This document shows, in pieces, positions 15,550 to 23,418 of a stretch of 39,566 nt of DNA. A program made the translations under genes and the position numbers. This DNA comes from DASTPP01 sp035762175 (GTDB lineage: Bacteria > Myxococcota_A > Polyangia > Polyangiales > Polyangiaceae): NCBI GenBank assembly GCA_035762175.1, contig DASTPP010000025.1:1-39566 (forward strand), given 5' to 3'. The notes under the pieces are model-generated. The model did not search any database. It was not told where the DNA came from and worked only from the letters and a program-made list of their open reading frames with translations. Each line of letters opens with the position of its first letter. Positions within the stretch are counted from its first letter, which is position 1.

Positions 15550-16802
15550 GCCGGGCGCGCGCGCGCGAGGCCCGGCAAGAGCTCGGCCGCCCTGGCCCGC
15601 GCCGCGCCCGGCACCCAGCTCAGCGAGGCGAGCCAGGCCGCGACGAAGACGAGCGGGATGCGCTGGCGCAAGATGAGGCCGACGTTCGCCATCGTCGTCG
15701 CGTAGGCGACAGTGACGGGCACGAGGAAGGTGAGGAACATGACCAGCGTGCGCCGGTCTTCGCGCCACAGGCGCCGGGCGGCGAGCCAGGCGCGGTACAA
15801 GATGTAATAGAAGAGCACCGCGTCGATCTTGCCGATCTGCATGGCGAGCGAGCCCCCCTGCCACGGGAAGGGCGAGAAGAGCGTGTACAAGATCTTGGGG
15901 CCGAGCGCGCCGAAGGGGCTGCCGCCGTCGTCGAAGGTGACGCCCGAGCCGCCGCGGGCGTTGAACGCGCGCACGTCGGCCTGGGTGGCGAAGGTGAAGG
16001 TCTGGTCGGCCTCGGTGCCGAGCTCTTCGAAGACGGTGCTGGCGGACGAGACGGCGACGGCGGCGGCGGCGACGGCGGCGGCGGCGATGATCGGCCGCCA
16101 GGCGCTCTTGCTGCGCAGGCCGAGCAGGCCGACGAGCAGGGGCGCGGCGGTGAGGAAGACCAGGTAGAAGCGCACCTGGCGCAGCAAGAAGATGCTGACG
16201 AGGCCGATGGCGAGGTGCAAGAGCGAGAACCGGCGCGCGAGCCGGAAGGAGCTACCGAGGGCGGCGACGGTGAAGAAGACGACCAGGCCGTCTTTGAAGA
16301 GGTCGCACGTGACGTAGAGAAAGTTCGGGCTGAAGAGCATCGCGACCATCAGCCAGAAGGCGGGCTTCGGGTCGGCGCCCATCTCGACGCTGAGGCGGTA
16401 GAGGTTGTAGGCGGTCAGGCACGAGACCAGCGCGATGACGGCGACGCAGCCGGCGCGCGTCTTCTCGCCGTTCAGGTAGATGACGAGCGCGAAGACGTTG
16501 GGCGGCAGCGAGGTCGGGCCCATCAGGGGCAGGTCGTTCGCCGACATGTACCGAATGGACGAGAACTCCCACATGCGCGCGATGGTCGAGGCGAGCAGCT
16601 CGTAGCCGTACCAGTCGCCGCCGGTGCCGTACGAGAAGATGGGCAGGTCGCGCACGAAGCTCTGCAGCAGCATGCGCAGGCCGTAGGCGGCGAGCAGCAC
16701 GGCGAGCACGGGCGGCGCGCCGCGGGCGTCGCGCGGCTGGCCGGCGCGCACGACGAGCGCGAGCACGAAGGGGCCGGCGAGGGCGAGCAGGAGGCCGAAC
16801 AC
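15546..16802 (-). CDS. multipass membrane protein, probable polysaccharide polymerase (Wzy-like)
   Basis: The 418-residue product has about nine or ten hydrophobic helices spread over its length, with a large extracytoplasmic loop around residues 55-100 (SYGTGGDWYGYELLASTIAR) and a second one around 255-300. The motif LFSPNFLYVTCDLFKDGLVVFF (split here as LFSPNFLYV and CDLFKDGLVVFF), with its Lys-Asp pair, and RQVRFYLVFL with Arg, recur in membrane proteins annotated as exopolysaccharide polymerases. It lies 30 bp after the Wzc-like gene and overlaps gckA by 4 bp. Wzy-type polymerases join lipid-linked repeat units on the outer face of the inner membrane. The family is too variable for a firm call; a flippase or acyl carrier role is less likely. 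GTG start. Confidence 0.65.
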   Translation of the reverse strand: MFGLLLALAGPFVLALVVRAGQPRDARGAPPVLAVLLAAYGLRMLLQSFVRDLPIFSYGTGGDWYGYELLASTIARMWEFSSIRYMSANDLPLMGPTSLPPNVFALVIYLNGEKTRAGCVAVIALVSCLTAYNLYRLSVEMGADPKPAFWLMVAMLFSPNFLYVTCDLFKDGLVVFFTVAALGSSFRLARRFSLLHLAIGLVSIFLLRQVRFYLVFLTAAPLLVGLLGLRSKSAWRPIIAAAAVAAAAVAVSSASTVFEELGTEADQTFTFATQADVRAFNARGGSGVTFDDGGSPFGALGPKILYTLFSPFPWQGGSLAMQIGKIDAVLFYYILYRAWLAARRLWREDRRTLVMFLTFLVPVTVAYATTMANVGLILRQRIPLVFVAAWLASLSWVPGAARARAAELLPGLARARPA

Positions 16803-16832
16803 GGGCGGGGGCCGGCGGGCGGGGGCCCCGCC

Positions 16833-19133
16833 TCAGGAGGAGCCGACCTCGGCGGTCGAGTCGCCCGAGCCGCCGCCGCCGCCCTCTTGCCCGTAGCCGT
16901 AGTAGCGGTAGCCGTACGAGTAGTAGCGGTACTCGAGCTTCTCGAAGTCGACGGCGTTGAGCACGATGCCGAGCAGGCGCGACTTGACGTCGACGAGGCG
17001 GCGCACGGCGTGGCGCACCTGGTCGATCGAGGTCTGGAAGGCGCGCACGACGAAGATGGTGCCGTCGACGCGGGTCGAGAGGATCAGCGCGTCGGTGATG
17101 GGGTTGACGGGCGCCGAGTCGATGATGACCCGGTCGAACTTCTCGCCGAGCTGGCGGATGATCTCGTGCATCCGCTCGCTCATCAGCAGCTCGGCGGGGT
17201 TGGGCGGCAGGGGCCCGGCCGCCAGCACGTAGAGGTTCGGCACCGGCGAGGGGCGCACCGCGTCGTCGATGCTCTCGCCGAGCAGCACCGTGGTGATGCC
17301 GTGGTCGGAGCCGGTGCGGAAGATGCGGTGCAGGCGCGGGCGCCGCAGGTCGAGGTCGACGAGCAGCACGCGCGAGCCGGCCTGGGCGAAGGTGATGGCG
17401 AGCGAGGTGGCCGTGGTCGTCTTGCCCTCGCCGGGCGCGGCGCTCGTGACGAGCATGACGCGCGGCGGCCGGTCGGGCGACATGAACAGGATGTTCGAGC
17501 GGATCGAGCGCGCCGCCTCGGCCATCGAGCTCGTGGGCTGCTCGTGCACGAGCAGCTCGGGGCCGGCCGTCGCCTCGGCCGGGGCGCCGCGGCGGCGGGC
17601 GGCCGGGCGCGCGGGGCGGGCCGTGGCGCTCGAGGGCAGCAGGCCGAGGCTCGTGACGCGCAGCTTCGCCTCGATGTCGGTCGGCGTCTTGACCGTGCGG
17701 TCGGCCGCCTCGCGCAGGAAGGCGACGACCAGGCCGAGGAAGAGGCCGGCGAGCGCGCCGACGAGCAGGTTGGTCGACATCTTCGGCCGCACGGGCCCGC
17801 CGGGCAGGACGGGCGCGTCGAGCGTCTTGATGTTCTTGACGTTGATCATGCGCGACAGATCGACCTCTTTCATGCGCTCGAGGACGTTCTGGTAGAGCTT
17901 CTCGTTGCTCGCCGCGTTGCGGTGCAGGCGGTTGTAGTTGATCTCGTGCAGGTTCAGGTCGAGCGCCCGGCCGCGCGCCGAGTCGAGCAGGCCCTGCAGC
18001 CCCCCGACCTCGGCGGCCACCACGGCCGCGTCGCGCGTGGCGGCCGCTTGCAGGTTGCGCACCTCCGAGACGAAGGCCTTGAGCGCGTCGTCGAGCCGCG
18101 CGCGGCAGGCGACGACGTCGGGGTGGTTGTCGAGCTTGCCCTGGCCCCGAAAGGTCTCGCACTCGCCGCGCGCCGCCTGGTAGCGCTGGCGCAGGAGCGA
18201 GAGCGTCTCGTTCTGCAAGAACTCGCTCGCCGGCACCTCGTCGGGGTTCTGCGTCGTCACGCGCGAGAGCGCCGTCGCCCGGCTGAGCAGCTGCGCCCGC
18301 CGGATGGCGGCCGCCGTCGCCGCCTGGTTGAGCGCGCCGATCTCCTCGCGCAGCATGTTCGACTGGTCGTTGAGCGAGACGCTGACGAGGTTGCGGTCGA
18401 GCTTGAAATTGTGCAGCTCCATCTCGCTCGCCTCGAGCTGCGTCTTCAGCTTCTCGAACTGCTCGCTCAGGTACGCGAGCGCCGCGCCCGTCGCCCCGCC
18501 CGAGTCCTCGTTCGACAGCCGGATGTACGTGCTCACTACCGTCGACACGAGCCGCTGCGCCCGCGCCGCGTCGGTGTCCTCGTAGCGCACGACCGCCAGG
18601 TGCGTGCCCTTGACCGGGTCGACCTTGATGCGCGCGCGCACCACGTCGGCCAGGTGGTCGACCGTCACCCGCTCGGGCGGCACCCCGGGCAGCGCCGACC
18701 CGAGGAAGGCCGGGTCGGCGTCGAGCCCCGCGTCGATGACCACCTGCTTGGCCACGCGCATCGAGGTGATGACGCGGAACTCGGTCTCGAGCAGCTCTTG
18801 GTTGGTCAGGTAGTTGCTGTACGGGTCGAAGCCCTCGACCTTCTTGCCGAGCGTGTTCGCCGCGCTAAGGTCGAACACGATGGTGGTCTGCGCCTCGTAG
18901 TACTTGGGCTGGCGCGCCGTCCAGAGGCCGACGAGCACGGGTACGATCGCCGCGGCCAAGAGCACCCAGAAGGCGTGCTTGATGACCAGCCGCAGCACGT
19001 CGGCCGGCCGGAAGCCCCCGTCGAAGCCGGGGTCGTCGGTCGCGCCCGCGTCGGCGGCGGGCCGGCCGAGGGCGGGGGTAGAGTGGGTTTCGGGAGGTGC
19101 CAAGGGACCGCTGACAACCGAGCGCCGCACCAC
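16833..19133 (-). CDS. Wzc-type polysaccharide co-polymerase with BY-kinase domain
   Basis: The roughly 766-residue protein has an N-terminal Wzz domain with membrane helices near residues 54-72 and about 485-505 enclosing a coiled-coil periplasmic region (YLSEQFEKLKTQLEASEMEL), then a cytoplasmic bacterial tyrosine kinase. Visible are Walker A SAAPGEGKTTTATS (about 563-576), Walker A' LLVDLDLRRPRLH, Walker B RVIIDSAPVNPITD and a C-terminal tyrosine cluster EYRYYSYGYRYYGYG (about 733-748), the autophosphorylation tail. Such proteins set chain length and drive export of exopolysaccharide. The start is uncertain: GTG at 19133 or 19130 is preferred; a TTG at 19226 would add 31 basic residues. 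It opens the minus-strand EPS operon and diverges from the ligase-like gene at 19247. Confidence 0.92.
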   Translation of the reverse strand: MVRRSVVSGPLAPPETHSTPALGRPAADAGATDDPGFDGGFRPADVLRLVIKHAFWVLLAAAIVPVLVGLWTARQPKYYEAQTTIVFDLSAANTLGKKVEGFDPYSNYLTNQELLETEFRVITSMRVAKQVVIDAGLDADPAFLGSALPGVPPERVTVDHLADVVRARIKVDPVKGTHLAVVRYEDTDAARAQRLVSTVVSTYIRLSNEDSGGATGAALAYLSEQFEKLKTQLEASEMELHNFKLDRNLVSVSLNDQSNMLREEIGALNQAATAAAIRRAQLLSRATALSRVTTQNPDEVPASEFLQNETLSLLRQRYQAARGECETFRGQGKLDNHPDVVACRARLDDALKAFVSEVRNLQAAATRDAAVVAAEVGGLQGLLDSARGRALDLNLHEINYNRLHRNAASNEKLYQNVLERMKEVDLSRMINVKNIKTLDAPVLPGGPVRPKMSTNLLVGALAGLFLGLVVAFLREAADRTVKTPTDIEAKLRVTSLGLLPSSATARPARPAARRRGAPAEATAGPELLVHEQPTSSMAEAARSIRSNILFMSPDRPPRVMLVTSAAPGEGKTTTATSLAITFAQAGSRVLLVDLDLRRPRLHRIFRTGSDHGITTVLLGESIDDAVRPSPVPNLYVLAAGPLPPNPAELLMSERMHEIIRQLGEKFDRVIIDSAPVNPITDALILSTRVDGTIFVVRAFQTSIDQVRHAVRRLVDVKSRLLGIVLNAVDFEKLEYRYYSYGYRYYGYGQEGGGGGSGDSTAEVGSS

Positions 19134-19246
19134 TCGAGACGGGGGACGAAAAAAAGCAGGGCGGGGGCGCGATGCGGCGCGCCCCGTGCGCCGGGCGGTC
19201 GGGTAAGATGCGCGGCTGACCCTCAAAATTCAAGCAGCAAGGCCCC

Positions 19247-21976
19247 ATGCGCACCCTTCTCCCGAGGCCCGCAGGCGACGCCGCGCGCCGCGCGCCTCCC
19301 CGGCCCCGGGCGCCGCGCTTGGCGGTGGCCGTGCTGCTCGTGCTCGCCTTCGCCGTGCTGGCGCTCGGCTGCCTCTACCCGCTCGCCGCCTGCGCCCTCG
19401 GCCTCGCCTCGGCCGCCCTCGCGGCCTGGGCGCTCGGGCGCGAGGGGCCCGAGGCCTCGGCGCCCCCGCCGGTCGTCTGGCCCTTCGTCGCCGGCGCCGC
19501 CGTCTGCCTGCTGCAGAGCATTCCGCTGCCGCTGCGCTTGCTCGCCGCCCTCGCCCCCCCGAACGCCGACGTCTGGGCCCGCGCCCTCGCCCCGCTCGGC
19601 GGCCCCCCGCCCGCCTTCGCCCCCGCCTCGCTCGCGCCCGAGCTGACGCGCGTCGAGGCCGTCAAGTGGCTCAGCTACGCCGCCCTCGCCTGGGCCGGCG
19701 CCCTCTGGGCGCGCCGCTACCGGCTCGAGTCGGTCGCCCAGGTCGTGCTCGGCCTCGCCTTCGCCGTCGGCCTCATCACCGTCGCGCACGGCGCGCTCGG
19801 CCTGCAGGCGGTCTACGGCTTCTACGAGCCGCGCATCACCTTCCCGCGCTGGCGCATCGGCCCGCTGCTCAACGCCAACCACCTCTCGGGCTACCTGAAC
19901 CTCGGCGTCTTCGCCGGCCTCGGCCTGCTCTTGACCGCCCGCCGCCGCCGCACCGCGCGCACCGCCCTGCTGCTCGTCGCCACCTGCGGGCTCATCATGG
20001 GCGTCGTGCTGCTCGCCTCGCGCGCGGCCGTGCTCCTGCTCGTCCTCGGCGCCGTCGCCTCGCTGCCGCTCGCGCGCGGCCGCGGCCGCGGCCCGGGCGG
20101 CCCGAACGCCGCGCTCTGGGTCGTCGGCCTGCTCGTCACCGGCGTGCTGCTCGCGCTCTTCGGCTACCGCGAGACCGTCGTCAACGATCTGCGCGACAAA
20201 GACATCACCAAGCTCTTCGTCGCCCGCGACGCGCTCGCGCTCGCGCGCAACCACTGGCTCCTCGGCGTCGGGCGCGGCGCCTTCGAGGGGGCGTTCTTCG
20301 CCTACAAGAAGGTGCCGGGCGACCTCACCTGGACGCACCCCGAGAACATCGCCGTGCAGTGGGCCTCCGAGTGGGGCCTGCCCGCCTCGCTTGCCGTCGC
20401 CGCCCTCTTCGCGCGCGCCTTCGTCCGCGCCGGCGCCTGGCGCTCGCGCACGCTCGGGCGCCTGCTCGCGCTCGCCCTCGCCGTGCTCGTCCTGCACAAC
20501 TTCGCCGACTTCAGCCTCGAGGTCGCCGGCGTCGCCGCCCTCGCCGCCTTCGTCGCCGGCGCGCTCACCGGCCGCGAGTCGCCCGACGGCCGCCGCCACC
20601 GCCACGCCGCCCGCCCGGGCGCGCCCGCGGGCGACCGCGCCGGCCCCCGCCGCGCCCTCGCCGCCTGGGCCCTGCCCGCCCCCCTCGCCGCGCTCTCGCT
20701 CGCGTCGGCGGCCGCGCAGCCCGCGCTGCTGAGCGAGCTGCGCCGCTCGGCCTTCGACCTCGCGCGCGGCGGCCCCGACGACACCTCGTTCGGCCAGCTG
20801 CGCGGCTTCATGCTCCGCTTCCCCGCCGAGCCCTACTTCCCGCTCGTCGGCGGGCTGCTCGCGGTCAAGCGCCGCGCCGGCGAGGGCCTGCCCTGGTTCA
20901 ACCGCGCCCTCGAGCGCGCCCCCCAGGTCGGCGCCGTCCACCTCGCCCTCGCCGACGTGCTCTCCGCGGTGCGCCTGCGCTCGCAGGCGCTGCTCGAGGT
21001 GCGCCTCGCGGCCGAGTCCGACCCTTTGCTCGCCGGCCACGCCGCCCGCTTCGCCGCGCGGCTCGGCGGCCCCGCCGACGATCTGCTCGAGGCCCTGCCC
21101 GCCGAGCACGCCGCCTACCCGCGCTACCTCGAGGGCCTGCTCACCTTCCTGCCGCCCGAGAGCGACGTCGCCCCCGCCGCGCGCGCCGCGCTGCTCGAGC
21201 GGCAGCCCTGCTCGCTCGTCGCCCGCCAGGCCGAGGCCCGCGCGCGCCTGCGCGAGGCGGGCGACCCGGCGGGCGAGTGCGCCGACGAGAGGGCCCGCGA
21301 CCGCTGCCGCGCCCGGGTCGAAGACGAGCTCTCGCGCCTCGCGCTCTGCCCGGGCGGGGCCGAGCCGGCCGCGATGCTGCACGCCGACTGGGTCTGGGCC
21401 CGCGGCGACAAGCCGGCGGCGCTCGCCGAGCTCGACGCGCTCTGCACCCGCCTCTCGGGCAGCGTCACCCCCTGCCTCGAGCGCCTGGCCGAGCGCTCGG
21501 CCGAGGCGCACGACGTCGAGCGCATGAACCGCGCGATGCGCGCCGTGTCCGCCCGCCGCTGCACCGGCGCCGAGGCCTGCGCGACGGCCTGGGGCTGGGC
21601 CGCCGAGGTGCACCTGCGCAACGGCGACCCCGCCTCCGCCTTCGCTGCCGCCGGCCGCGCCGTCGACTCGAACCCGGCCGACCTGCGCCAGCGCCGCACC
21701 TACGCCGAGATCGCGCTGCGCATCGGCGCCTTCGAGCGGGCCGCGCGCGCCTACGAGTACATCGTCGAGCGCTCGCCCCACGACGCCGCCGCCCGCGCCC
21801 GCCTCGCCCACATTCGCCAGCGCATGGCCGCCGAGCCGGCCCGCCCCCTGCCCCTGCCGGGCCCCGCGCGCGCCCCCGCGGCCCCCGACCCCGCGCCCTC
21901 GGCCCCCCCCAGCCCGCCCAGGCCCTCGACGGCGCTGCCCTGGCGCCCGCCACCGCCGCGGGCCCAGCCACGCTAA
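19247..21976 (+). CDS. O-antigen-ligase-like membrane protein with TPR-like soluble tail
   Basis: The 909-residue product has about 11 membrane helices in residues 25-450, then a soluble domain. Wzy_C/WaaL-type features are NANHLSGYLNLG (about 209-220), LLASRAAVLLLVLG, and a periplasmic loop with ARNHWLLGVGRGAFEGAF followed by HPENIAVQWASEWGLPA. These enzymes join polymer chains to lipid A or to protein in the periplasm. Residues about 500-870 are Ala-rich helical pairs (WFNRALERAPQVGAVHLALA, AYEYIVERSPHDAAARARLA) that look like tetratricopeptide repeats, with several Cys; the last 40 residues are Pro-rich. AGCAAGG precedes the ATG. It diverges from wzc-like gene by about 110 bp, so one intergenic region probably serves the whole EPS locus. 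Polymerase rather than ligase is possible. Confidence 0.82.
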   Translation: MRTLLPRPAGDAARRAPPRPRAPRLAVAVLLVLAFAVLALGCLYPLAACALGLASAALAAWALGREGPEASAPPPVVWPFVAGAAVCLLQSIPLPLRLLAALAPPNADVWARALAPLGGPPPAFAPASLAPELTRVEAVKWLSYAALAWAGALWARRYRLESVAQVVLGLAFAVGLITVAHGALGLQAVYGFYEPRITFPRWRIGPLLNANHLSGYLNLGVFAGLGLLLTARRRRTARTALLLVATCGLIMGVVLLASRAAVLLLVLGAVASLPLARGRGRGPGGPNAALWVVGLLVTGVLLALFGYRETVVNDLRDKDITKLFVARDALALARNHWLLGVGRGAFEGAFFAYKKVPGDLTWTHPENIAVQWASEWGLPASLAVAALFARAFVRAGAWRSRTLGRLLALALAVLVLHNFADFSLEVAGVAALAAFVAGALTGRESPDGRRHRHAARPGAPAGDRAGPRRALAAWALPAPLAALSLASAAAQPALLSELRRSAFDLARGGPDDTSFGQLRGFMLRFPAEPYFPLVGGLLAVKRRAGEGLPWFNRALERAPQVGAVHLALADVLSAVRLRSQALLEVRLAAESDPLLAGHAARFAARLGGPADDLLEALPAEHAAYPRYLEGLLTFLPPESDVAPAARAALLERQPCSLVARQAEARARLREAGDPAGECADERARDRCRARVEDELSRLALCPGGAEPAAMLHADWVWARGDKPAALAELDALCTRLSGSVTPCLERLAERSAEAHDVERMNRAMRAVSARRCTGAEACATAWGWAAEVHLRNGDPASAFAAAGRAVDSNPADLRQRRTYAEIALRIGAFERAARAYEYIVERSPHDAAARARLAHIRQRMAAEPARPLPLPGPARAPAAPDPAPSAPPSPPRPSTALPWRPPPPRAQPR

Positions 21977-21986
21977 CACGCCCCCG

Positions 21987-22002
21987 CCGGCCACTCGGCC
22001 GG
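21987..22002. terminator. hairpin between convergent genes
   Basis: CCGGCC, loop ACTC, GGCCGG gives a perfect stem, extendable by C/G flanks, in the 41-bp gap between the convergent ligase-like and precursor-peptide genes. No T-run is present. Confidence 0.45.
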
Positions 22003-22017
22003 GGCCCGACGCTGACC

Positions 22018-22230
22018 CTACCTTCGCCCCGAACCTAACGAGCCGATCGTGCGGCAGAGCGGCAGCGACGCCTTCGGAATGAAGCCCGAGCACGCCAGCG
22101 ACATGACCTCGAGGGGCAAATCTTCTTCGACGCAAGGCGCTACGTAGGCCAAACGCACCTGCCCCGGCGCGCCCCGACCCGCGGCCGAGGATTCGAAAGA
22201 AGCCAACGTATCGTTCTCGTGGTTCGCCAT
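22018..22230 (-). CDS. candidate RiPP precursor peptide
   Basis: A 70-residue peptide with a hydrophilic, acidic N-terminus (MANHENDTLASFESS) and a denser C-terminal half holding YVAPCVEEDLPLEVMSLACS, three cysteines (C33, C47, C59) and a final basic GSGRR. An aromatic-x-x-Pro then Glu-rich then small/Cys pattern is common in precursors of radical SAM-modified peptides. It is the last gene of the (-) operon, 32 bp after the kinase-like gene. GAGGACGG lies 7 nt before the ATG at 22230; an in-frame ATG at 22266, overlapping the kinase stop as ATGA, would give an 82-residue form beginning MSAPARRRGRYS. No family is recognised and no modification site is proven; the role is inferred from context. 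Confidence 0.65.
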   Translation of the reverse strand: MANHENDTLASFESSAAGRGAPGQVRLAYVAPCVEEDLPLEVMSLACSGFIPKASLPLCRTIGSLGSGRR

Positions 22231-22262
22231 CGAATACCGTCCTCTTCTACGCGCCGGAGCGC

Positions 22263-23030
22263 TCATGACGCTAACGAATGTTCCGCCCCCCCGCAAGGCG
22301 CCCCCCTCGGGCCGCCCGGGGCTTGAAAAACGCCTCGGCCGCGCGGCGCATGCGCCCGCGCGAGCGCCTCGATGAGATCGAGCCGCGGCCCGAGCCCGCG
22401 CGCCGTCGCCACCGCCGACGCGAGCCACGCCATCGCCTCGACGAGCGCCCGCGGACGGCGCCTCGGAGCGCCCGCCACCCAGAGCCCGCCGAGCGGCAGC
22501 CCCTGGGGGGCCACCGCCGCGTCGCCCTTGCCCGTCAGCGGCAAGGCCTGCGCCCACCACGCGCCCGCCTCGGGCCACAGCAGGGCCGCGTTCGAGCCGA
22601 GCGCCCGCCGCGCGTGCCGGCGCACCCAGGTCGACTTGCCCGCCCCCGAGGGCCCCGCCCAGCAAAAGGCCCGCCCCCCGAAGGCGACGCTGGCCCCGTG
22701 CACGAGCAAAAGCGAGGCCTGCCGACCGAGATCGACCAGAAGGGCCGCCAGGGCCCCCCGAAGGGACGGGGCGTCTTGTAGGGCAACGTCGTAATCAAAA
22801 CCACCCCTGCCCTCGAGCGCAAAACCCGGGCCGACATACCCTTGCCCGACCCGCGAGAGCGGCGCGTTTTCGCCCGCCCCCTCGCGGTACTCGGCGCGCA
22901 GGCGGGCGACGAGGCGCGCCCGGCCGGGGTGCGGGCGCACGAGGGGGCCGAAGCCCCACGGCCAGGGCCAAGGCCGCAGCTCGATCGCCACCGGCCCGAG
23001 CCGCAGCCACGGGCGCCTAGCGACACCCAA
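22263..23030 (-). CDS. HPr-kinase-like ATPase, degenerate (RiPP cluster)
   Basis: A 255-residue protein of the HPr kinase/phosphorylase-like type found in several peptide-maturation clusters (ScmC of SynChlorMet cassettes, lasso-peptide kinases). LLLVHGASVAFGGRAFCW leads into an intact Walker A GPSGAGKST at 126-134. The acidic pair that should follow about 20 residues later (DD in the second copy at 25630) is here LLWPEAGAWW (151-160), so the catalytic base or Mg-binding pair seems lost or replaced by a single Glu. It overlaps the S26-like protease gene by 14 bp. The start is taken as TTG at 23030, with GTG at 22991 as alternative. It may bind nucleotide without phosphotransfer, or modify the precursor that follows 32 bp downstream. 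Confidence 0.78.
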   Translation of the reverse strand: MGVARRPWLRLGPVAIELRPWPWPWGFGPLVRPHPGRARLVARLRAEYREGAGENAPLSRVGQGYVGPGFALEGRGGFDYDVALQDAPSLRGALAALLVDLGRQASLLLVHGASVAFGGRAFCWAGPSGAGKSTWVRRHARRALGSNAALLWPEAGAWWAQALPLTGKGDAAVAPQGLPLGGLWVAGAPRRRPRALVEAMAWLASAVATARGLGPRLDLIEALARAHAPRGRGVFQAPGGPRGAPCGGAEHSLAS

Positions 23031-23418
23031 GCAGGGGCCCCCAGGCCAGGTGGCGCACGACGCGCAGGCGCCCCTTGAGGCGAAACCACCACGAGCGGCG
23101 CGGGCGCTCGGGCACGACGACGACCTTGCCGACGACGCGCGGCGCCCAGTCGTCGGGCCGGCGCATCGCGTCGCCCCACGTGCGCACGCGGCCCGCGGCG
23201 TCGCGGGCGACCACGCGGTGCAGCGCGAGCCCGCCGTCGGGGCGCACGCACGCCGCCACGTCGCCCCAGCGCAGGGAGCGCTCGGCGCAGGGCTCGACGC
23301 GCACCACGCTGCCGGGCGGAATGGTCGGCTCCATGCTGTGGCCGAGCGCGCGCAGGGTGACCGCGCGCCCGCCCGCGAGCGCCTCGACGAGGGCGTCGAC
23401 GACGGGCGCGTCGCTCAC
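23017..23418 (-). CDS. S26-like (SipW/Sec11-type) serine protease without membrane anchor
   Basis: The 133-residue protein has the signal-peptidase I/S24 fold signature: GHSMEPTIPPGS with nucleophile S28, GDVAACV, then LALHRVV with H67 and WGDAMRRPDD...GKVVVV. A His in place of Lys as general base marks the archaeal/eukaryotic/SipW type. No membrane helix precedes the Ser, so unlike true signal peptidases it is probably cytoplasmic. Its GTG start overlaps the radical SAM stop (GTGA) and its end overlaps the kinase-like gene. In this setting it is best seen as a dedicated leader peptidase for the peptide product (inference). A LexA-like regulatory role is less likely because no DNA-binding domain is present. 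Confidence 0.8.
   Translation of the reverse strand: MSDAPVVDALVEALAGGRAVTLRALGHSMEPTIPPGSVVRVEPCAERSLRWGDVAACVRPDGGLALHRVVARDAAGRVRTWGDAMRRPDDWAPRVVGKVVVVPERPRRSWWFRLKGRLRVVRHLAWGPLLGCR

Noticed and set aside
22018..22665. 215-residue open frame including the precursor peptide
   Set aside because: Most of it lies in the wrong frame inside the kinase-like gene; only the last 70-82 codons have an own start and ribosome site.
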